From NCBI RefSeq assembly GCF_013315815.1, contig NZ_CP046051.1, forward strand, positions 620,001-684,000: 64,000 nucleotides of DNA. Reading direction: 5' to 3'. The stretch comes from Caproicibacterium lactatifermentans. GTDB taxonomy: Bacteria; Bacillota; Clostridia; Oscillospirales; Acutalibacteraceae. The position numbers and the translations under genes were made by a program. Below are positions 1 to 8,830 of the stretch, in pieces. Below the pieces are notes generated by a model. That model was not told where the DNA came from. It made no database searches and was given only the letters and a program-made list of their open reading frames with translations. The number at the start of each line of letters is the position of its first letter. Position 1 is the first letter of the stretch.

Positions 1-710
1 TTCACCTGCCGGTTCCGGCGGTGGACGGCAATGTCCTGCGGGTGTGGATGCGTTTGACAGCGGACAGTGCCGATATTTCGGACCCCACCGTCAAGCGCTG
101 CGTAGAAGCGGGCGTTCAGGCAATTCTGCCGGAAGAGCACAGCGGTGATTTTAATCAGGCAATGATGGAACTGGGTGCCACTGTTTGTGTACCGAATGCG
201 CCGCCAAAGTGTGAAAGCTGTCCGCTGGCGGAGCTGTGTGCGGCACATACTGCCGGCGGAGAACAGCAGTATCCGGTGAAGAAGCCAAAGCCGCCGCGCC
301 GAATAGAACAGCGGACACTTTTTTTGCTGCAGCAGGGGGGACGTTTGGCACTGCGCCGCCGGCCGCCAAGGGGACTGCTGGCTTCCATGTGGGAACTGCC
401 CAGCGAGAATGGTGCGCTGGACCAGCGGCAGGCGGTGCAGGCTGTGCGTGCGATGGGGTTGGAGCCGGTCCGTCTGCTTCCGCTTCCGCCGGCTAAACAT
501 ATTTTCACCCATATCGAGTGGCACATGACGGGCTGGCGTGTCCTGCTGGCTCCGCCTGTATCGGCGCCGGACCTTGTGTGGGCCAGTATAGAAGAACTGC
601 GGGAACGCTATCCGCTTCCCAGTGCTTTCCGTCCCTATCTCAACGCTTTTTTGGAAAAAACAGAGCAGAGCGGGGACACAAATGCATATTCCGCACAGCG
701 GAAACAATAA
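1..710 (+). CDS. mutY: A/G-specific adenine glycosylase MutY, C-terminal part (5' truncated by window edge)
   Basis: The reading frame is open from base 1 (it reads LPVPAVDGNVLRV before any start codon), so the N-terminal part of the glycosylase lies outside the window. MutY removes adenine mispaired with 8-oxoguanine or G. Visible are the VDGNV segment of the catalytic domain, the [4Fe-4S] cluster cysteines (CVPNAPPKCESCPLAELC region, about residues 55-75 of the visible part), and a C-terminal NUDIX-like 8-oxoG recognition domain (RTLFLLQQGG, LWASIEEL-type end). It ends in TAA at 708-710. The next gene is 32 bp downstream and may be co-transcribed. Confidence 0.93.
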   Translation, partial: HLPVPAVDGNVLRVWMRLTADSADISDPTVKRCVEAGVQAILPEEHSGDFNQAMMELGATVCVPNAPPKCESCPLAELCAAHTAGGEQQYPVKKPKPPRRIEQRTLFLLQQGGRLALRRRPPRGLLASMWELPSENGALDQRQAVQAVRAMGLEPVRLLPLPPAKHIFTHIEWHMTGWRVLLAPPVSAPDLVWASIEELRERYPLPSAFRPYLNAFLEKTEQSGDTNAYSAQRKQ

Positions 711-742
711 AATAAAAGAGTGTGTTAAAAAGGAGGAAAGCT

Positions 743-1504
743 ATGCAAGATGAAAAAAGGTTCGCTGTCCTTATCGACGCGGACAATGTTTCGGGCAAAT
801 ATGTCCGATATATTCTGGATGAAATCAGCAACAATGGTGTTGCAACGTATAAGCGCATTTACGGGGACTGGACAAAGCCTTCCCTCGCTTCCTGGAAAAA
901 TGTGCTGCTGGAGAATTCTATTATTCCGTTTCAGCAGTACGGCTATACAGCAGGGAAGAGTTCGACCGATTCGGCCATGATTATTGACGCGATGGATATT
1001 CTGTATTCCGGTCATGTGGATGGTTTTTGTTTGGTTTCCAGCGACAGCGACTTTACCCGTTTGGCGGCCCGCCTGCGGGAGGGCGGAATGGTTGTAATCG
1101 GCATGGGCGAAAAAAAGACACCGGCGCCCTTTATTGCGGCGTGCAACAAATTCCGCTATTTGGAAGTGCTGGAGCAGCAGGCGGAAGAGAATGAAAAAGC
1201 CTCGGATGCTCCGACCAAACCGGAAATGGTGCCGCCGGACAAAATTATTAACAGCATCTATAATATGGTGCGGGATAACGCCGATGAGGACGGCCGTGTG
1301 CTGATTGGCGATGTAGGAAATATGTTGGTGCGCCGCTATCCGGATTTTGATGTGCGAAACTACGGCTTTAAAAAGCTGAGCCAGTTTATCGGTTCCCTGG
1401 ATATGTTTGATGTTGTTAGTGTGCTGGCAGAAAACGGCCGCAACCGCATTTATTATGTTATGGAAAAATCCATTCCCCGCCGGAAACCGAAGATACATGT
1501 GTGA
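743..1504 (+). CDS. NYN-domain (PIN-like) protein with C-terminal OST-HTH/LOTUS domain
   Basis: The 253-residue product is a LabA/DUF88-type putative RNase. The N-terminal NYN domain shows VLIDADNVS (about residues 9-16), SSTDSAMIIDA (about 75-85) and VSSDSDFTRLA (about 99-109), the acidic residues expected for a metal-dependent nuclease centre. Residues about 165-235 form an OST-HTH/LOTUS-like winged helix (ending YPDFDVRNYGFKKLSQFI). The start is the ATG at 743, preceded by AGGAGG at 731-736; an in-frame GTG at 722 has no Shine-Dalgarno. NYN-LOTUS proteins are thought to act on RNA; the substrate is unknown. Confidence 0.88.
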   Translation: MQDEKRFAVLIDADNVSGKYVRYILDEISNNGVATYKRIYGDWTKPSLASWKNVLLENSIIPFQQYGYTAGKSSTDSAMIIDAMDILYSGHVDGFCLVSSDSDFTRLAARLREGGMVVIGMGEKKTPAPFIAACNKFRYLEVLEQQAEENEKASDAPTKPEMVPPDKIINSIYNMVRDNADEDGRVLIGDVGNMLVRRYPDFDVRNYGFKKLSQFIGSLDMFDVVSVLAENGRNRIYYVMEKSIPRRKPKIHV

Positions 1505-1730
1505 CCGGTGCGAAAACAAATTTTTTATTGCCGCGAGTAACAAATCTTTAACTGGTATTTTATTCTGGTCCGCTTTATAATGAGTATGTACACATACGTT
1601 CCAGAAAATGTTCATTCATGGGTAAATTCCCCTGTAAGCAAAGCAACCATTTTCCGGACAGATGAAAACAGCCTGCCCATTTTGACGGCAGATGCGCTGT
1701 ACAACGCAAAAAGGAAGTAGAGTAGAGAAA

Positions 1731-2834
1731 ATGTCAGAGAGAAAAAAAGTGAGTGCGGTCGAGCGGCAGAAAAAGCGCACAAGACGCCACGCCGCAATTG
1801 TTCTAATCTGTATTGTATTGGTTGCGGCGCTTGCCGGTGGTACTTATGGAATTACCCGTCTGTTGGTGCACCCGAAAACGGGAACAGCAGTGTCTTCCTC
1901 TGCCGTTTCCAAGGCGTCCACTGCGAAAGATTCTTCCACCTCGGCTTCTTCTGCTGCGGCTGCTTCTTCCGCACAGGCCTTTGAGGTCAACAAGACTGGC
2001 CTGACGGGATATCAGGCGCTGTATCCGGACCTGTATGCAAAGACAAAGGTTGGTCAGTGGAAAGATGCCGCCGATAAAACCGTGTACCTCACCTTCGATG
2101 ACGGCCCGAGTGACCTGACCCCGCAGCTGCTGGAGGTCCTGAAGAAGAACAATGTCAAAGCAGCCTTTTTCATCACTCATCAGCCGGAACAGCAGAAAGA
2201 CCCGAACTATGATAAATACCTAAAGGAAATTTATGATTCTGGCTGCACCTGTGCTGTGCACAGCGCCTGCCATAACTACCGGAAAATTTATGCTTCTCCG
2301 GAAGCATACCTTTCTGATTTCAACAATATGTACCAGATACTGAAGAAAGCAACCAATGACCATGTGGCACCATTCTTCCGCTTCCCTGGCGGCAGCAACA
2401 ACCCCATTATGTCCACTTCCACACGCAAGGCAATCATTCAGGAAATGACCAGACGCGGTTTCTTCTTCTATGACTGGGACGTCGACTCAAAAGATGCACA
2501 GGGTGCAGACGCCAGCGGTATTTACGCAAACTCCATTCGCGGAATGCAGGAGGGCGGGAACATTATCCTCATGCACAATACGTCGGTGAAAAAAGCTACC
2601 CTCAGCGAAGTGGAGAACATCATTCAGTATGGCAAGCAGAACGGCTATACGTTTAAGCCACTGGATGGGACATTGGACCCGAGTATGTACGGATTCTCGA
2701 ACCAGTATTTCATTCCGCTGCTGAAAGGCAATCCGAACTTTAAGCTCAGCACAAAGCATGAAGCACGGTTTGCCTCTCTGCTGAACAATGGCACTTCCGT
2801 CTCCGGCGCAGGCGTTTCCAGCGCAGGCAACTGA
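1731..2834 (+). CDS. Membrane-anchored polysaccharide deacetylase (NodB/CE4 family)
   Basis: The 367-residue protein has a basic N-terminus, a single signal-anchor helix (about residues 20-45) and a Ser/Ala-rich linker (about 50-85) before a NodB domain. Catalytic motifs are clear: LTFDDGPSD (motif 1, general base and metal Asp), VHSACH (metal-binding His pair), RFPGGSNN, YDWDVDS and LMHN. The likely role is deacetylation of peptidoglycan or another surface glycan outside the membrane. The ATG at 1731 is preferred because the hydrophobic anchor and the weak SD (AAGGAAG at 1711-1717) fit it; an upstream in-frame ATG at 1692 precedes this SD. A TATAAT at 1576-1581 may be its promoter, although no good -35 is visible. 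Confidence 0.92.
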   Translation: MSERKKVSAVERQKKRTRRHAAIVLICIVLVAALAGGTYGITRLLVHPKTGTAVSSSAVSKASTAKDSSTSASSAAAASSAQAFEVNKTGLTGYQALYPDLYAKTKVGQWKDAADKTVYLTFDDGPSDLTPQLLEVLKKNNVKAAFFITHQPEQQKDPNYDKYLKEIYDSGCTCAVHSACHNYRKIYASPEAYLSDFNNMYQILKKATNDHVAPFFRFPGGSNNPIMSTSTRKAIIQEMTRRGFFFYDWDVDSKDAQGADASGIYANSIRGMQEGGNIILMHNTSVKKATLSEVENIIQYGKQNGYTFKPLDGTLDPSMYGFSNQYFIPLLKGNPNFKLSTKHEARFASLLNNGTSVSGAGVSSAGN

Positions 2835-2848
2835 ATCAGAATAGTTTG

Positions 2849-2879
2849 GCACTGTCCACAGATGGACAGTGCTTTTTTC
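2849..2879 (+). terminator. Intrinsic terminator after the deacetylase gene
   Basis: The sequence GCACTGTCCA, short loop, TGGACAGTGC is followed by a run of T, 15 bp after the stop codon. Confidence 0.9.
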
Positions 2880-2979
2880 TGCTTTTCAGCGAAAAATCAA
2901 AGATAGATATAATAAAAATAGCAGCTAAATATAGCTGAGCATCATGCATGAAGTGGGCACCTGAATATGCAACTTTTGC

Positions 2980-3008
2980 TTGTATATTGGCGAAAAACAT
3001 GATATGAT
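2980..3008 (+). promoter_or_regulatory. Candidate sigma-A promoter for pit
   Basis: TTGTAT (2980-2985), 17-bp spacer, TATGAT (3003-3008). It places the start of transcription near 3015, just before the triple repeat at 3020-3052. Confidence 0.5.
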
Positions 3009-3019
3009 AAATCTGCTAA

Positions 3020-3052
3020 TTAAAAATAGGTTAAAAACAGGTTAAGATGACC
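3020..3052 (+). promoter_or_regulatory. Three tandem 11-bp Pho-box-like repeats upstream of pit
   Basis: TTAAAAATAGG, TTAAAAACAGG and TTAAGATGACC follow each other with an exact 11-bp period. PhoP/PhoB boxes are direct repeats of TTAACA-like hexamers with 11-bp spacing, so this is a plausible response-regulator site for a phosphate transporter. The repeats lie downstream of the predicted promoter, which would favour repression. The last copy is the least conserved and abuts the pit ribosome-binding site. Confidence 0.5.
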
Positions 3053-3077
3053 TGCAGCGAGGAGAAAAGGACCTGCC

Positions 3078-4133
3078 ATGATTACTTTTTCCACTTTTCT
3101 GCAGCAGATTGCCAGCAATCCGCCGTTCCTTATTACGGTGCTGCTTGTTTTAGCTGCAATTATGGTCAACGGTGGTACAGATGCGCCGAATGCGATTGCT
3201 ACAACCGTTTCTACACGTTCCATGTCGCCGCGGGCGGCAATTGGAATGGCGGCTGTCTGCAATCTATTGGGCATTATCATTATGACTCGGCTGTGTCCCA
3301 CTGTTGCTGAAACCATTTATAAAATGGTCGACTTTGGCACGGATTCACACAACGCCCTTATCGCGCTGTGCGCTGCTATGATTGCGATTGTTGTATGGGG
3401 CGGCGTCGCGTGGGCCTTTGGTATTCCTACCAGCCAGAGTCACTCGCTGATAGCTGGCCTGACGGGCGCTGCGATTGCTGTACACAATGGACTGAATGGT
3501 ATCCACTGGAACGAGTGGGTGAAGGTCCTGTATGGGCTGGCATTGTCCGCTGTACTTGGCTTTGGGCTGGGCTGGCTTATCTGCAAGCTGACCGAAGTAA
3601 TCTGCCGCAATATGGACCGCCGCAAAACGGGACATTTCTTTAAGGGTGCACAGATTTTCGGTGGTGCAACGATGGCTTTCATGCACGGCGCGCAGGATGG
3701 GCAGAAGTTTATCAGCGTGTTCCTGATGGGCCTTCTGCTGGCAAACGGCCATACGGCTTCCGCCGGGGCACAGCTGCAGATTCCATTTTGGATTATGGTT
3801 ATTTGTTCTTTGGCTATGGCACTGGGTACTGCGACTGGCGGCTACCGCATTATTAAGTCCGTGGGCATGAATATGGTCAAGCTGGAACGCTACCAGGGCT
3901 TTGCGGCAGATATGGCCGGCGCTGTGTGTCTGCTGATTTCCAGCCTGACCGGCTGGCCAGTCAGCACAACGCATACCAAAACAACAGCCATCATGGGTGT
4001 AGGTGCTGCCAAACGAATGTCAGCAGTTAACTGGGGTGTGGCGAAAGATATGGCCATGACATGGATTATGACATTCCCCGGCTGCGGTCTGATTGGCTAT
4101 GTTGTGTCTAAAGTGCTTATCGCAGTTCTCTGA
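3078..4133 (+). CDS. pit: PiT-family low-affinity inorganic phosphate transporter
   Basis: The 351-residue membrane protein has about ten hydrophobic segments. The two inverted PiT signature repeats are visible: NGGTDAPNAIATTVSTRSM (about residues 31-50) and the C-terminal half motif SLTGWPVSTTHTKTTAIMG, plus AFMHGAQDGQKF in the middle. It imports phosphate, usually with a cation. The SD AGGAGAAAAGGA lies just before the ATG. It is followed 82 bp later by a DUF47 (PhoU-like) gene, the usual partner of PiT transporters in Firmicutes. Confidence 0.95.
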   Translation: MITFSTFLQQIASNPPFLITVLLVLAAIMVNGGTDAPNAIATTVSTRSMSPRAAIGMAAVCNLLGIIIMTRLCPTVAETIYKMVDFGTDSHNALIALCAAMIAIVVWGGVAWAFGIPTSQSHSLIAGLTGAAIAVHNGLNGIHWNEWVKVLYGLALSAVLGFGLGWLICKLTEVICRNMDRRKTGHFFKGAQIFGGATMAFMHGAQDGQKFISVFLMGLLLANGHTASAGAQLQIPFWIMVICSLAMALGTATGGYRIIKSVGMNMVKLERYQGFAADMAGAVCLLISSLTGWPVSTTHTKTTAIMGVGAAKRMSAVNWGVAKDMAMTWIMTFPGCGLIGYVVSKVLIAVL

Positions 4134-4215
4134 TTTTTCAATTACTCTGTAAAAAATAGTTGCTCTATTTTAGAGATGCAATTCGGCAATTATCAGCAAA
4201 GGAGTGCTATCCGCC

Positions 4216-4836
4216 GTGTCGAAAAAAACCAGTCCTTATTATGACAGTTTCGTAACGCAGATGAAATACGCCTGTCAGGCGGCTAAAAAGCTGCAGGATA
4301 TTCTGCAGCACTTTAATATCGAAAACCTGCCGCAGAAGCAGGAAGAAATGCACATGATTGAGCATGCAGCGGACCAGGAAAAGCATACCATGATGAATCA
4401 GCTTGCCCGCGAATTCATTACGCCGATTGAGCGGGAAGATATCATTGACCTTGCGCAGGCACTGGACGAAGTGACCGACAAGATTGAAGATGTTCTCATG
4501 CGTATTTATATGTACCACATTAACGATATCCGTCCGGAAGCGCTGGAGTTTGCAAATTTGATTGTACAGTGCTGTGACCACCTGTTGGCTGCCATGCAGG
4601 AGTTTTACAACTTCCGCAAGCAGACACATATTCACGAACATGTGGTGGAGGTCAACACGCTGGAGGAAAGCGGCGATAAACTGTACATTGACACCGTTCA
4701 TCAGCTGTACGGTGAAGACGGCAAGACAGCGGTGAAGATTGGCTGGGTACGGGCTTTTGACCGCTTTGAGGATTGCTGTGATGGCTGCGAACAGGTGGCA
4801 AACCTGCTGGAAAGTATCATTATGAAAAATACCTGA
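4216..4836 (+). CDS. DUF47 family PhoU-like protein, partner of Pit
   Basis: The 206-residue, mostly alpha-helical protein contains ALDEVTDKIEDVLMRI and a C-terminal FDRFEDCCDGCEQVANLLESIIMK helix typical of DUF47/PhoU-like helical bundles. Such proteins are encoded next to PiT transporters and are believed to regulate phosphate uptake. The chosen start is GTG at 4216, 11 nt after AAAGGAG (4198-4204); the in-frame GTG at 4204 overlaps this SD and is unlikely. Confidence 0.9.
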   Translation: MSKKTSPYYDSFVTQMKYACQAAKKLQDILQHFNIENLPQKQEEMHMIEHAADQEKHTMMNQLAREFITPIEREDIIDLAQALDEVTDKIEDVLMRIYMYHINDIRPEALEFANLIVQCCDHLLAAMQEFYNFRKQTHIHEHVVEVNTLEESGDKLYIDTVHQLYGEDGKTAVKIGWVRAFDRFEDCCDGCEQVANLLESIIMKNT

Positions 4837-4843
4837 ATCCTTT

Positions 4844-4874
4844 ACAGGCTCTGCTGCGGCAGAGCCTGTTTTGT
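4844..4874 (+). terminator. Intrinsic terminator of the pit operon
   Basis: An 11-bp stem, ACAGGCTCTGC / GCAGAGCCTGT, with a TGCG loop is followed by TTTGTT. Confidence 0.9.
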
Positions 4875-4887
4875 TGGAAAACAGCGG

Positions 4888-4924
4888 AAAAGGGCCGAAC
4901 ACAAAACAGTGTCCGGCCCTTTTC
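4888..4924 (-). terminator. Terminator for the minus-strand HAD gene
   Basis: AAGGGCCGAACAC and GTGTCCGGCCCTT pair with one mismatch and are flanked by A and T runs, so the hairpin can work in both directions. Convergent genes end on either side of it. Confidence 0.8.
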
Positions 4925-4947
4925 TTTATATGAAACGGAAAGACGTG

Positions 4948-5577
4948 TTACTGTTCCTTCCACTGCACACCGGCCCGATGCAGGTCTGTTTCCAGTGCAC
5001 GGTATCCGTGCTGGAAGCAATGCGTCTGCAGACCGAGCGCTTTGGCGGCGGCGATGTTGTCAGGGTTGTCATCGATAAAAAAACATTCTTCCGCCTGCAG
5101 GGAGTAGCGGAAAAGCAGCGTTTGATAAATCGCGGGGTCTGGTTTTACCTGCTGAACGTCCGCCGAATACACGGCACCGTCCATAATTTGAAACGCCGGA
5201 ATACGGAAGCTGTAAACGTGCAGGCGCACGCCTGTGTTGCTGAGAATATAAATCTTATAACCTGCACGGTGCAGTTCCAGCGCCAGTTCGTTTGTTTCGG
5301 GTATCGGCCGAATATAGGACTGCCAGCCGTAGAAAAGTTCCCGGGCCGGCCGGCGCAGATGCGGCGGCAGCTGTGGAAGCAAGGTATGAATAGCCTCTGT
5401 TTCGGTAATTTGGCCAGCATCTAGCTGCTGCCATGTTTTGCCGCCGAACAGAACATGTGTCACCAGATGACAGTCATCTGTGCCTGCCGAATCGGGCAGA
5501 AAAGCCTTTGTGTAGCGTTCTGGACAGTAATCAAGCAGGACCTGCCCCATATCGAAAATGATGTTTTGAATCGGCAT
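4948..5577 (-). CDS. HAD-superfamily (subfamily IA-like) hydrolase
   Basis: The 209-residue protein begins with motif I IIFDMGQVLLDY (nucleophile Asp about residue 9), has ILSNTG (motif II), VKPDPAIYQ (motif III Lys) and FIDDNPDNIAAAKALG (motif IV). The residue two after the nucleophile is Gly, not Asp, as in YihX-like HAD phosphatases (FDLGNV). Its substrate is unknown, probably a small phosphorylated metabolite. It is divergent from the GH25 gene and has an SD-like AAAGGA about 10 nt before the ATG. Confidence 0.88.
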   Translation of the reverse strand: MPIQNIIFDMGQVLLDYCPERYTKAFLPDSAGTDDCHLVTHVLFGGKTWQQLDAGQITETEAIHTLLPQLPPHLRRPARELFYGWQSYIRPIPETNELALELHRAGYKIYILSNTGVRLHVYSFRIPAFQIMDGAVYSADVQQVKPDPAIYQTLLFRYSLQAEECFFIDDNPDNIAAAKALGLQTHCFQHGYRALETDLHRAGVQWKEQ

Positions 5578-5630
5578 TCTAAAAAGATTCCTTTCCGTTG
5601 CTGCAGGGAAATCCCCGCCTTTTACGCCCT

Positions 5631-5660
5631 ATTTTAGCATATTGGCGTCCGTCCTGTAAA
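5631..5660 (-). promoter_or_regulatory. Candidate promoter for the HAD gene
   Basis: Read on the minus strand: TTTACA (5660-5655), 18-bp spacer, TAAAAT (5636-5631). It is back to back with the GH25 promoter. Confidence 0.45.
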
Positions 5661-5661
5661 G

Positions 5662-5690
5662 TTGCTTTTTCAACAGGATTCGTGTAAAAT
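5662..5690 (+). promoter_or_regulatory. Candidate promoter for the GH25 gene
   Basis: TTGCTT (5662-5667), 17-bp spacer, TAAAAT (5685-5690), 35 bp upstream of the start codon. Confidence 0.5.
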
Positions 5691-5724
5691 AAATCGCAGA
5701 ATCCAGAGCGGAAAGGAGAATGTT

Positions 5725-6654
5725 ATGAGCCGCTATGTCCGCAGTCCCCGTGTACAGAAACGAATACGAAAACAGAGAAGGCGCTTGCTGCTGGCGGCCG
5801 GCGCGGTTGTGCTGGCCATCGTTTTGCTTTTAACGGCTATTCTGCACAGCTGTTCATCCCATAAAAATGCAGAGGAACAAGTATCGTCTTCGATTGTAGA
5901 GGATATGATTATACAGGACCGCTATGAAGGGGAAAAAATCATACCCAAATATGCGGTGGCAAAAAATACCCTGTCTGACAGTAAGTTCAGCGCACTCAAT
6001 GGCATCACCTCTTATGCAGGTGCGGTCAACGGCGTAGATGTCTCTTCTTGGCAGGGCAGTATTGACTGGAAAGAAGTGAAGGCCTCCGGCATGGATTTCG
6101 TCATGATTCGTGTCGGATACCGTGGCCAGACCACCGGCACAATTCAGGCGGACAGCAGGTTCACGGAAAACATGAAGGGCGCTTTGTCAGCTGGGCTGAA
6201 GGTCGGCGTTTATTTCTACTCACAGGCGATTTCCAAAGCAGAAGCGGAAAAGGAAGCTGACTATGTGATACAGCAGATAAAGCCCTATCAGGTAACATGG
6301 CCGGTCGTCTTTGATTGGGAGCCGGGAAACGATGAAACGATTTCCACTATTTCGGAGGCCGGCGGTCTGCGTACCAACAGCGAAACGCCGGAAGAAGTTA
6401 CACAGTATACGGCGGCTTTCTGCAAACGCATCCAGGCAGCCGGGTACAAGCCAGCCTATTACTGCAACAAAACCATGGGATATACGGTTTTTGACCTAAA
6501 GGAACTGGAGGCATATCAGATTTGGTATGCAGAATATAAAAATCTGCCCAGCTTTTACTATCATTTTAACATATGGCAGTATACGCAAAAGGGAAAAATC
6601 AACGGCATAACCGGTACGGTTGACCTCAATATTTCTTTTCAGAAATATGCGTAA
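5725..6654 (+). CDS. Membrane-anchored GH25 lysozyme (N,O-diacetylmuramidase)
   Basis: The 309-residue protein has a very basic N-terminus and one signal-anchor helix (about residues 23-45), then a GH25 catalytic domain from about residue 107. It begins NGVDVSSWQGSIDW, continues FVMIRVGYRG and VGVYFYSQA, and carries the catalytic acidic cluster VVFDWEP. It cleaves the MurNAc-GlcNAc bond of peptidoglycan and so acts on the outside of the cell. The ATG at 5725 follows AAAGGAGA; the longer in-frame upstream start has no SD. LHSC near the anchor resembles a poor lipobox, and a transmembrane anchor is more likely. Confidence 0.93.
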   Translation: MSRYVRSPRVQKRIRKQRRRLLLAAGAVVLAIVLLLTAILHSCSSHKNAEEQVSSSIVEDMIIQDRYEGEKIIPKYAVAKNTLSDSKFSALNGITSYAGAVNGVDVSSWQGSIDWKEVKASGMDFVMIRVGYRGQTTGTIQADSRFTENMKGALSAGLKVGVYFYSQAISKAEAEKEADYVIQQIKPYQVTWPVVFDWEPGNDETISTISEAGGLRTNSETPEEVTQYTAAFCKRIQAAGYKPAYYCNKTMGYTVFDLKELEAYQIWYAEYKNLPSFYYHFNIWQYTQKGKINGITGTVDLNISFQKYA

Positions 6655-6702
6655 GTGGGAAAGCGACTTTGTCAGACAGGCGCTGCGGCGTCGGGAGGAA
6701 TT

Positions 6703-8040
6703 ATGCAGGTAAAATATGCGATTTTTGACATGGACGGCACTCTGCTTGACTCCATGCATGTATGGGACAACTTGGGGGAAGACATTCTCAGTAGGCACGG
6801 CATTTCTGCGCAGAAAGATATGCACACCCGTCTGCGTGCCATGACCGTTGAGGACTCGGCACGCTATTTCCGTACGCTTGGGGTACAGGAGAGTATGGAA
6901 GCTATTATGGAGGAAATAAACACGATCCCCTATGAGAGGTACCGCACAGAGGTACAGCCAAAACCGGGTGCAGTCGCATTCCTGCAGCGGCTTCATCAAC
7001 AGGGAACCCCTATGTGTATTGTTTCCAGTACGGACGCCCGCAGTATCCGTGCGGTATTTGACCGGCTGGGCGTTACACAGCTTTTTCAGTTCATTTTGTC
7101 AACAAATGACTTTGGCAGCGGCAAGGACCGTCCGGAGATTTTCCAGGCAGCGGCCCGCGGACTGGGCGGCACGCCTGAAGAAACTGTGGTCTTTGAAGAC
7201 GCATTGTATGCGATTCGGACCGCCAAAATGGCGGGTTTTCCGGTCGCGGCATTGGCGGACGCGGAAGCAAAACCGGAAAAGCCGGAAATTCAGGAGCTGG
7301 CAGATGTATATTTGCCGGACCTCCGCTATTTTCCATGGGAAACGGCAGACGGTCTGCCGGAAGTTTCCTGCTGTGCTGTGATTGTGGCGGCGGGCGCCTC
7401 CACACGAATGGGCCGTCCCAAACAGGAGATTCCACTGGGCGGTAAGCCTGCATTGGTGCATACGCTTTCTGCTTTTGAACAGGCGAAAACGGTTCAGCGT
7501 GTCATATTGGTCTGCCCACCCGGTCAGGAAGCACATTTCCGCGCGCTGGCGGTGAAGAATCACTGTACAGACAAGCTGGCGGCCATTGTGCCGGGTGGTG
7601 ATACCCGCCAAAAGTCCGCGGCGGCCGGAGCCAAAGCGGCCGGAGCGTGCAGACTGCTTGCCATTCACGATGGTGCCCGTGTGCTGGTAACACCGGAAGA
7701 AATTGACCGTGCGGTAGCAGATGCTGCCCAATACGGTGCGTCTGCGCTGGCGGTGCCAGTGAAAGATACGATTAAAAAATCGGACGAAAACGGCCTCATT
7801 ATTGACACGCCGGAACGTCGGAACTTATGGGCGGTGCAGACACCGCAGGTTTTTTGTGCCAAGGCATACCGCAGCCTGCTTTCCGGCGGTGGGCAGAACC
7901 TGACGGATGACTGTCAGCTGTTTGAGCATGCCGGATATCCGGTACACCTCTGCCGCGGCAGTTATACCAATTTTAAACTCACCACGCCGGACGATGTACC
8001 GGCGGCGGAGGCTGTTTTGCGCAAAAGGGGCGAAAAATGA
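6703..8040 (+). CDS. ispD: Fusion of a HAD phosphatase and 2-C-methyl-D-erythritol 4-phosphate cytidylyltransferase (IspD)
   Basis: The single 445-residue frame carries two enzymes. Residues about 1-215 are a beta-phosphoglucomutase-like HAD domain: [11 protein letters not shown] (motif I), IVSSTDARS (motif II) and [16 protein letters not shown] (motif IV). Residues about 222-445 are Isp[11 protein letters not shown] (nucleotide loop), [30 protein letters not shown] and TPQVF. IspD makes CDP-methylerythritol in the MEP isoprenoid pathway. The ATG at 6703 follows GGGAGG. The gene overlaps ispF by 4 bp, so the two are translationally coupled. IspD alone is usually about 230 residues, so the HAD half is an addition. 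Confidence 0.93.
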   Translation: MQVKYAIFDMDGTLLDSMHVWDNLGEDILSRHGISAQKDMHTRLRAMTVEDSARYFRTLGVQESMEAIMEEINTIPYERYRTEVQPKPGAVAFLQRLHQQGTPMCIVSSTDARSIRAVFDRLGVTQLFQFILSTNDFGSGKDRPEIFQAAARGLGGTPEETVVFEDALYAIRTAKMAGFPVAALADAEAKPEKPEIQELADVYLPDLRYFPWETADGLPEVSCCAVIVAAGASTRMGRPKQEIPLGGKPALVHTLSAFEQAKTVQRVILVCPPGQEAHFRALAVKNHCTDKLAAIVPGGDTRQKSAAAGAKAAGACRLLAIHDGARVLVTPEEIDRAVADAAQYGASALAVPVKDTIKKSDENGLIIDTPERRNLWAVQTPQVFCAKAYRSLLSGGGQNLTDDCQLFEHAGYPVHLCRGSYTNFKLTTPDDVPAAEAVLRKRGEK

Positions 8041-8507
8041 TGCGCATAGGACATGGATATGATGTACATAAACTGGTGCCCGGCCGCCGCCTGATTCTGG
8101 GCGGGGAAGAGGTCCCGTATGAGAAGGGCCTGCTGGGCCATTCGGACGCGGACGTGCTGGCGCACGCTGTATCGGATGCATTGCTGGGTGCCGCGGCACT
8201 GGGGGACATCGGCTGTCTGTTTCCGGACACGGACCCGGCTTACAGCGGTGCCAACAGTTTACAGCTTTTGCAGGAGGTCTGCCGCCATGTGCGGGCGAAC
8301 CGATATGAAATAGAAAATATCGACGCCACCATTCTTTGTCAGCGGCCGAAACTGCGCCCGTATATTACTGCCATGCGGCAGAATTTGGCACAGGCCTGCT
8401 CCGTTCCTGTGGAACAGGTTAGTGTCAAAGCCACTACGGAAGAGGGACTTGGATTTACCGGTGCGGGGGAAGGTATAGCGGTCCATGCGGTGTGTCTGCT
8501 GCGGTAA
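8037..8507 (+). CDS. ispF: 2-C-methyl-D-erythritol 2,4-cyclodiphosphate synthase
   Basis: The 156-residue protein has the usual IspF length and motifs: IGHGYDVH (metal-binding Asp and His, about residues 4-11), [20 protein letters not shown] (metal His and flexible loop) and [15 protein letters not shown] at the C-terminus. It cyclises CDP-methylerythritol 2-phosphate in the MEP pathway. It starts within the stop of the HAD-IspD gene (ATGA overlap), so the two consecutive-pathway enzymes are co-translated; ispE is not nearby. Confidence 0.96.
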   Translation: MMRIGHGYDVHKLVPGRRLILGGEEVPYEKGLLGHSDADVLAHAVSDALLGAAALGDIGCLFPDTDPAYSGANSLQLLQEVCRHVRANRYEIENIDATILCQRPKLRPYITAMRQNLAQACSVPVEQVSVKATTEEGLGFTGAGEGIAVHAVCLLR

Positions 8508-8596
8508 CGCACGGCGCAGTTCTAAAGGACAAAAAAGGCAGAAAGCAAGGTGGCTTCATATTCTGTAGTATGTAAACTACAAAGAGGTGATACCTT

Positions 8597-8830
8597 GTGG
8601 GTCAGCAAGTTGTTATAGATGTAGGTTCCGTCACATATGCGATGAAAAGCCGTGAGCTTTTGCGCAATAATGGCATTCGGGCCTATGTAGAGCGCCTGCC
8701 GCGTACGCCGAATACCTCGGGCTGCGGCTATGGTGTATATGTTCCCAACGGGGTAGAAGAAGCTGAACAGATTTTACAGGAAGCAGGCATTCATGTACTG
8801 GGACGCAGAGAGCGGGTGCAGCAGAAATGA
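8597..8830 (+). CDS. DUF3343 small protein (putative Se/S carrier-like)
   Basis: The 77-residue protein matches the DUF3343 pattern: an N-terminal strand-helix (GSVTYAMKSRELL) and a conserved SGCGYGVYV segment with a single central cysteine (about residue 43). The GTG start at 8597 follows AGAGGTG. Its stop overlaps the start of a cysteine desulfurase-like gene by 4 bp (ATGA). That arrangement suggests that the small protein receives sulfur or selenium from the desulfurase; this is inference from context. Confidence 0.8.
   Translation: MGQQVVIDVGSVTYAMKSRELLRNNGIRAYVERLPRTPNTSGCGYGVYVPNGVEEAEQILQEAGIHVLGRRERVQQK

Noticed and set aside
725..1615. 296-residue minus-strand frame opposite the NYN gene, and similar long antisense frames (e.g. 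46911-48026, 31333-32427, 14774-15667)
   Set aside because: They are antisense to clearly recognisable conserved genes, show no family motifs, and have His/Asn/Gln-rich shadow composition.
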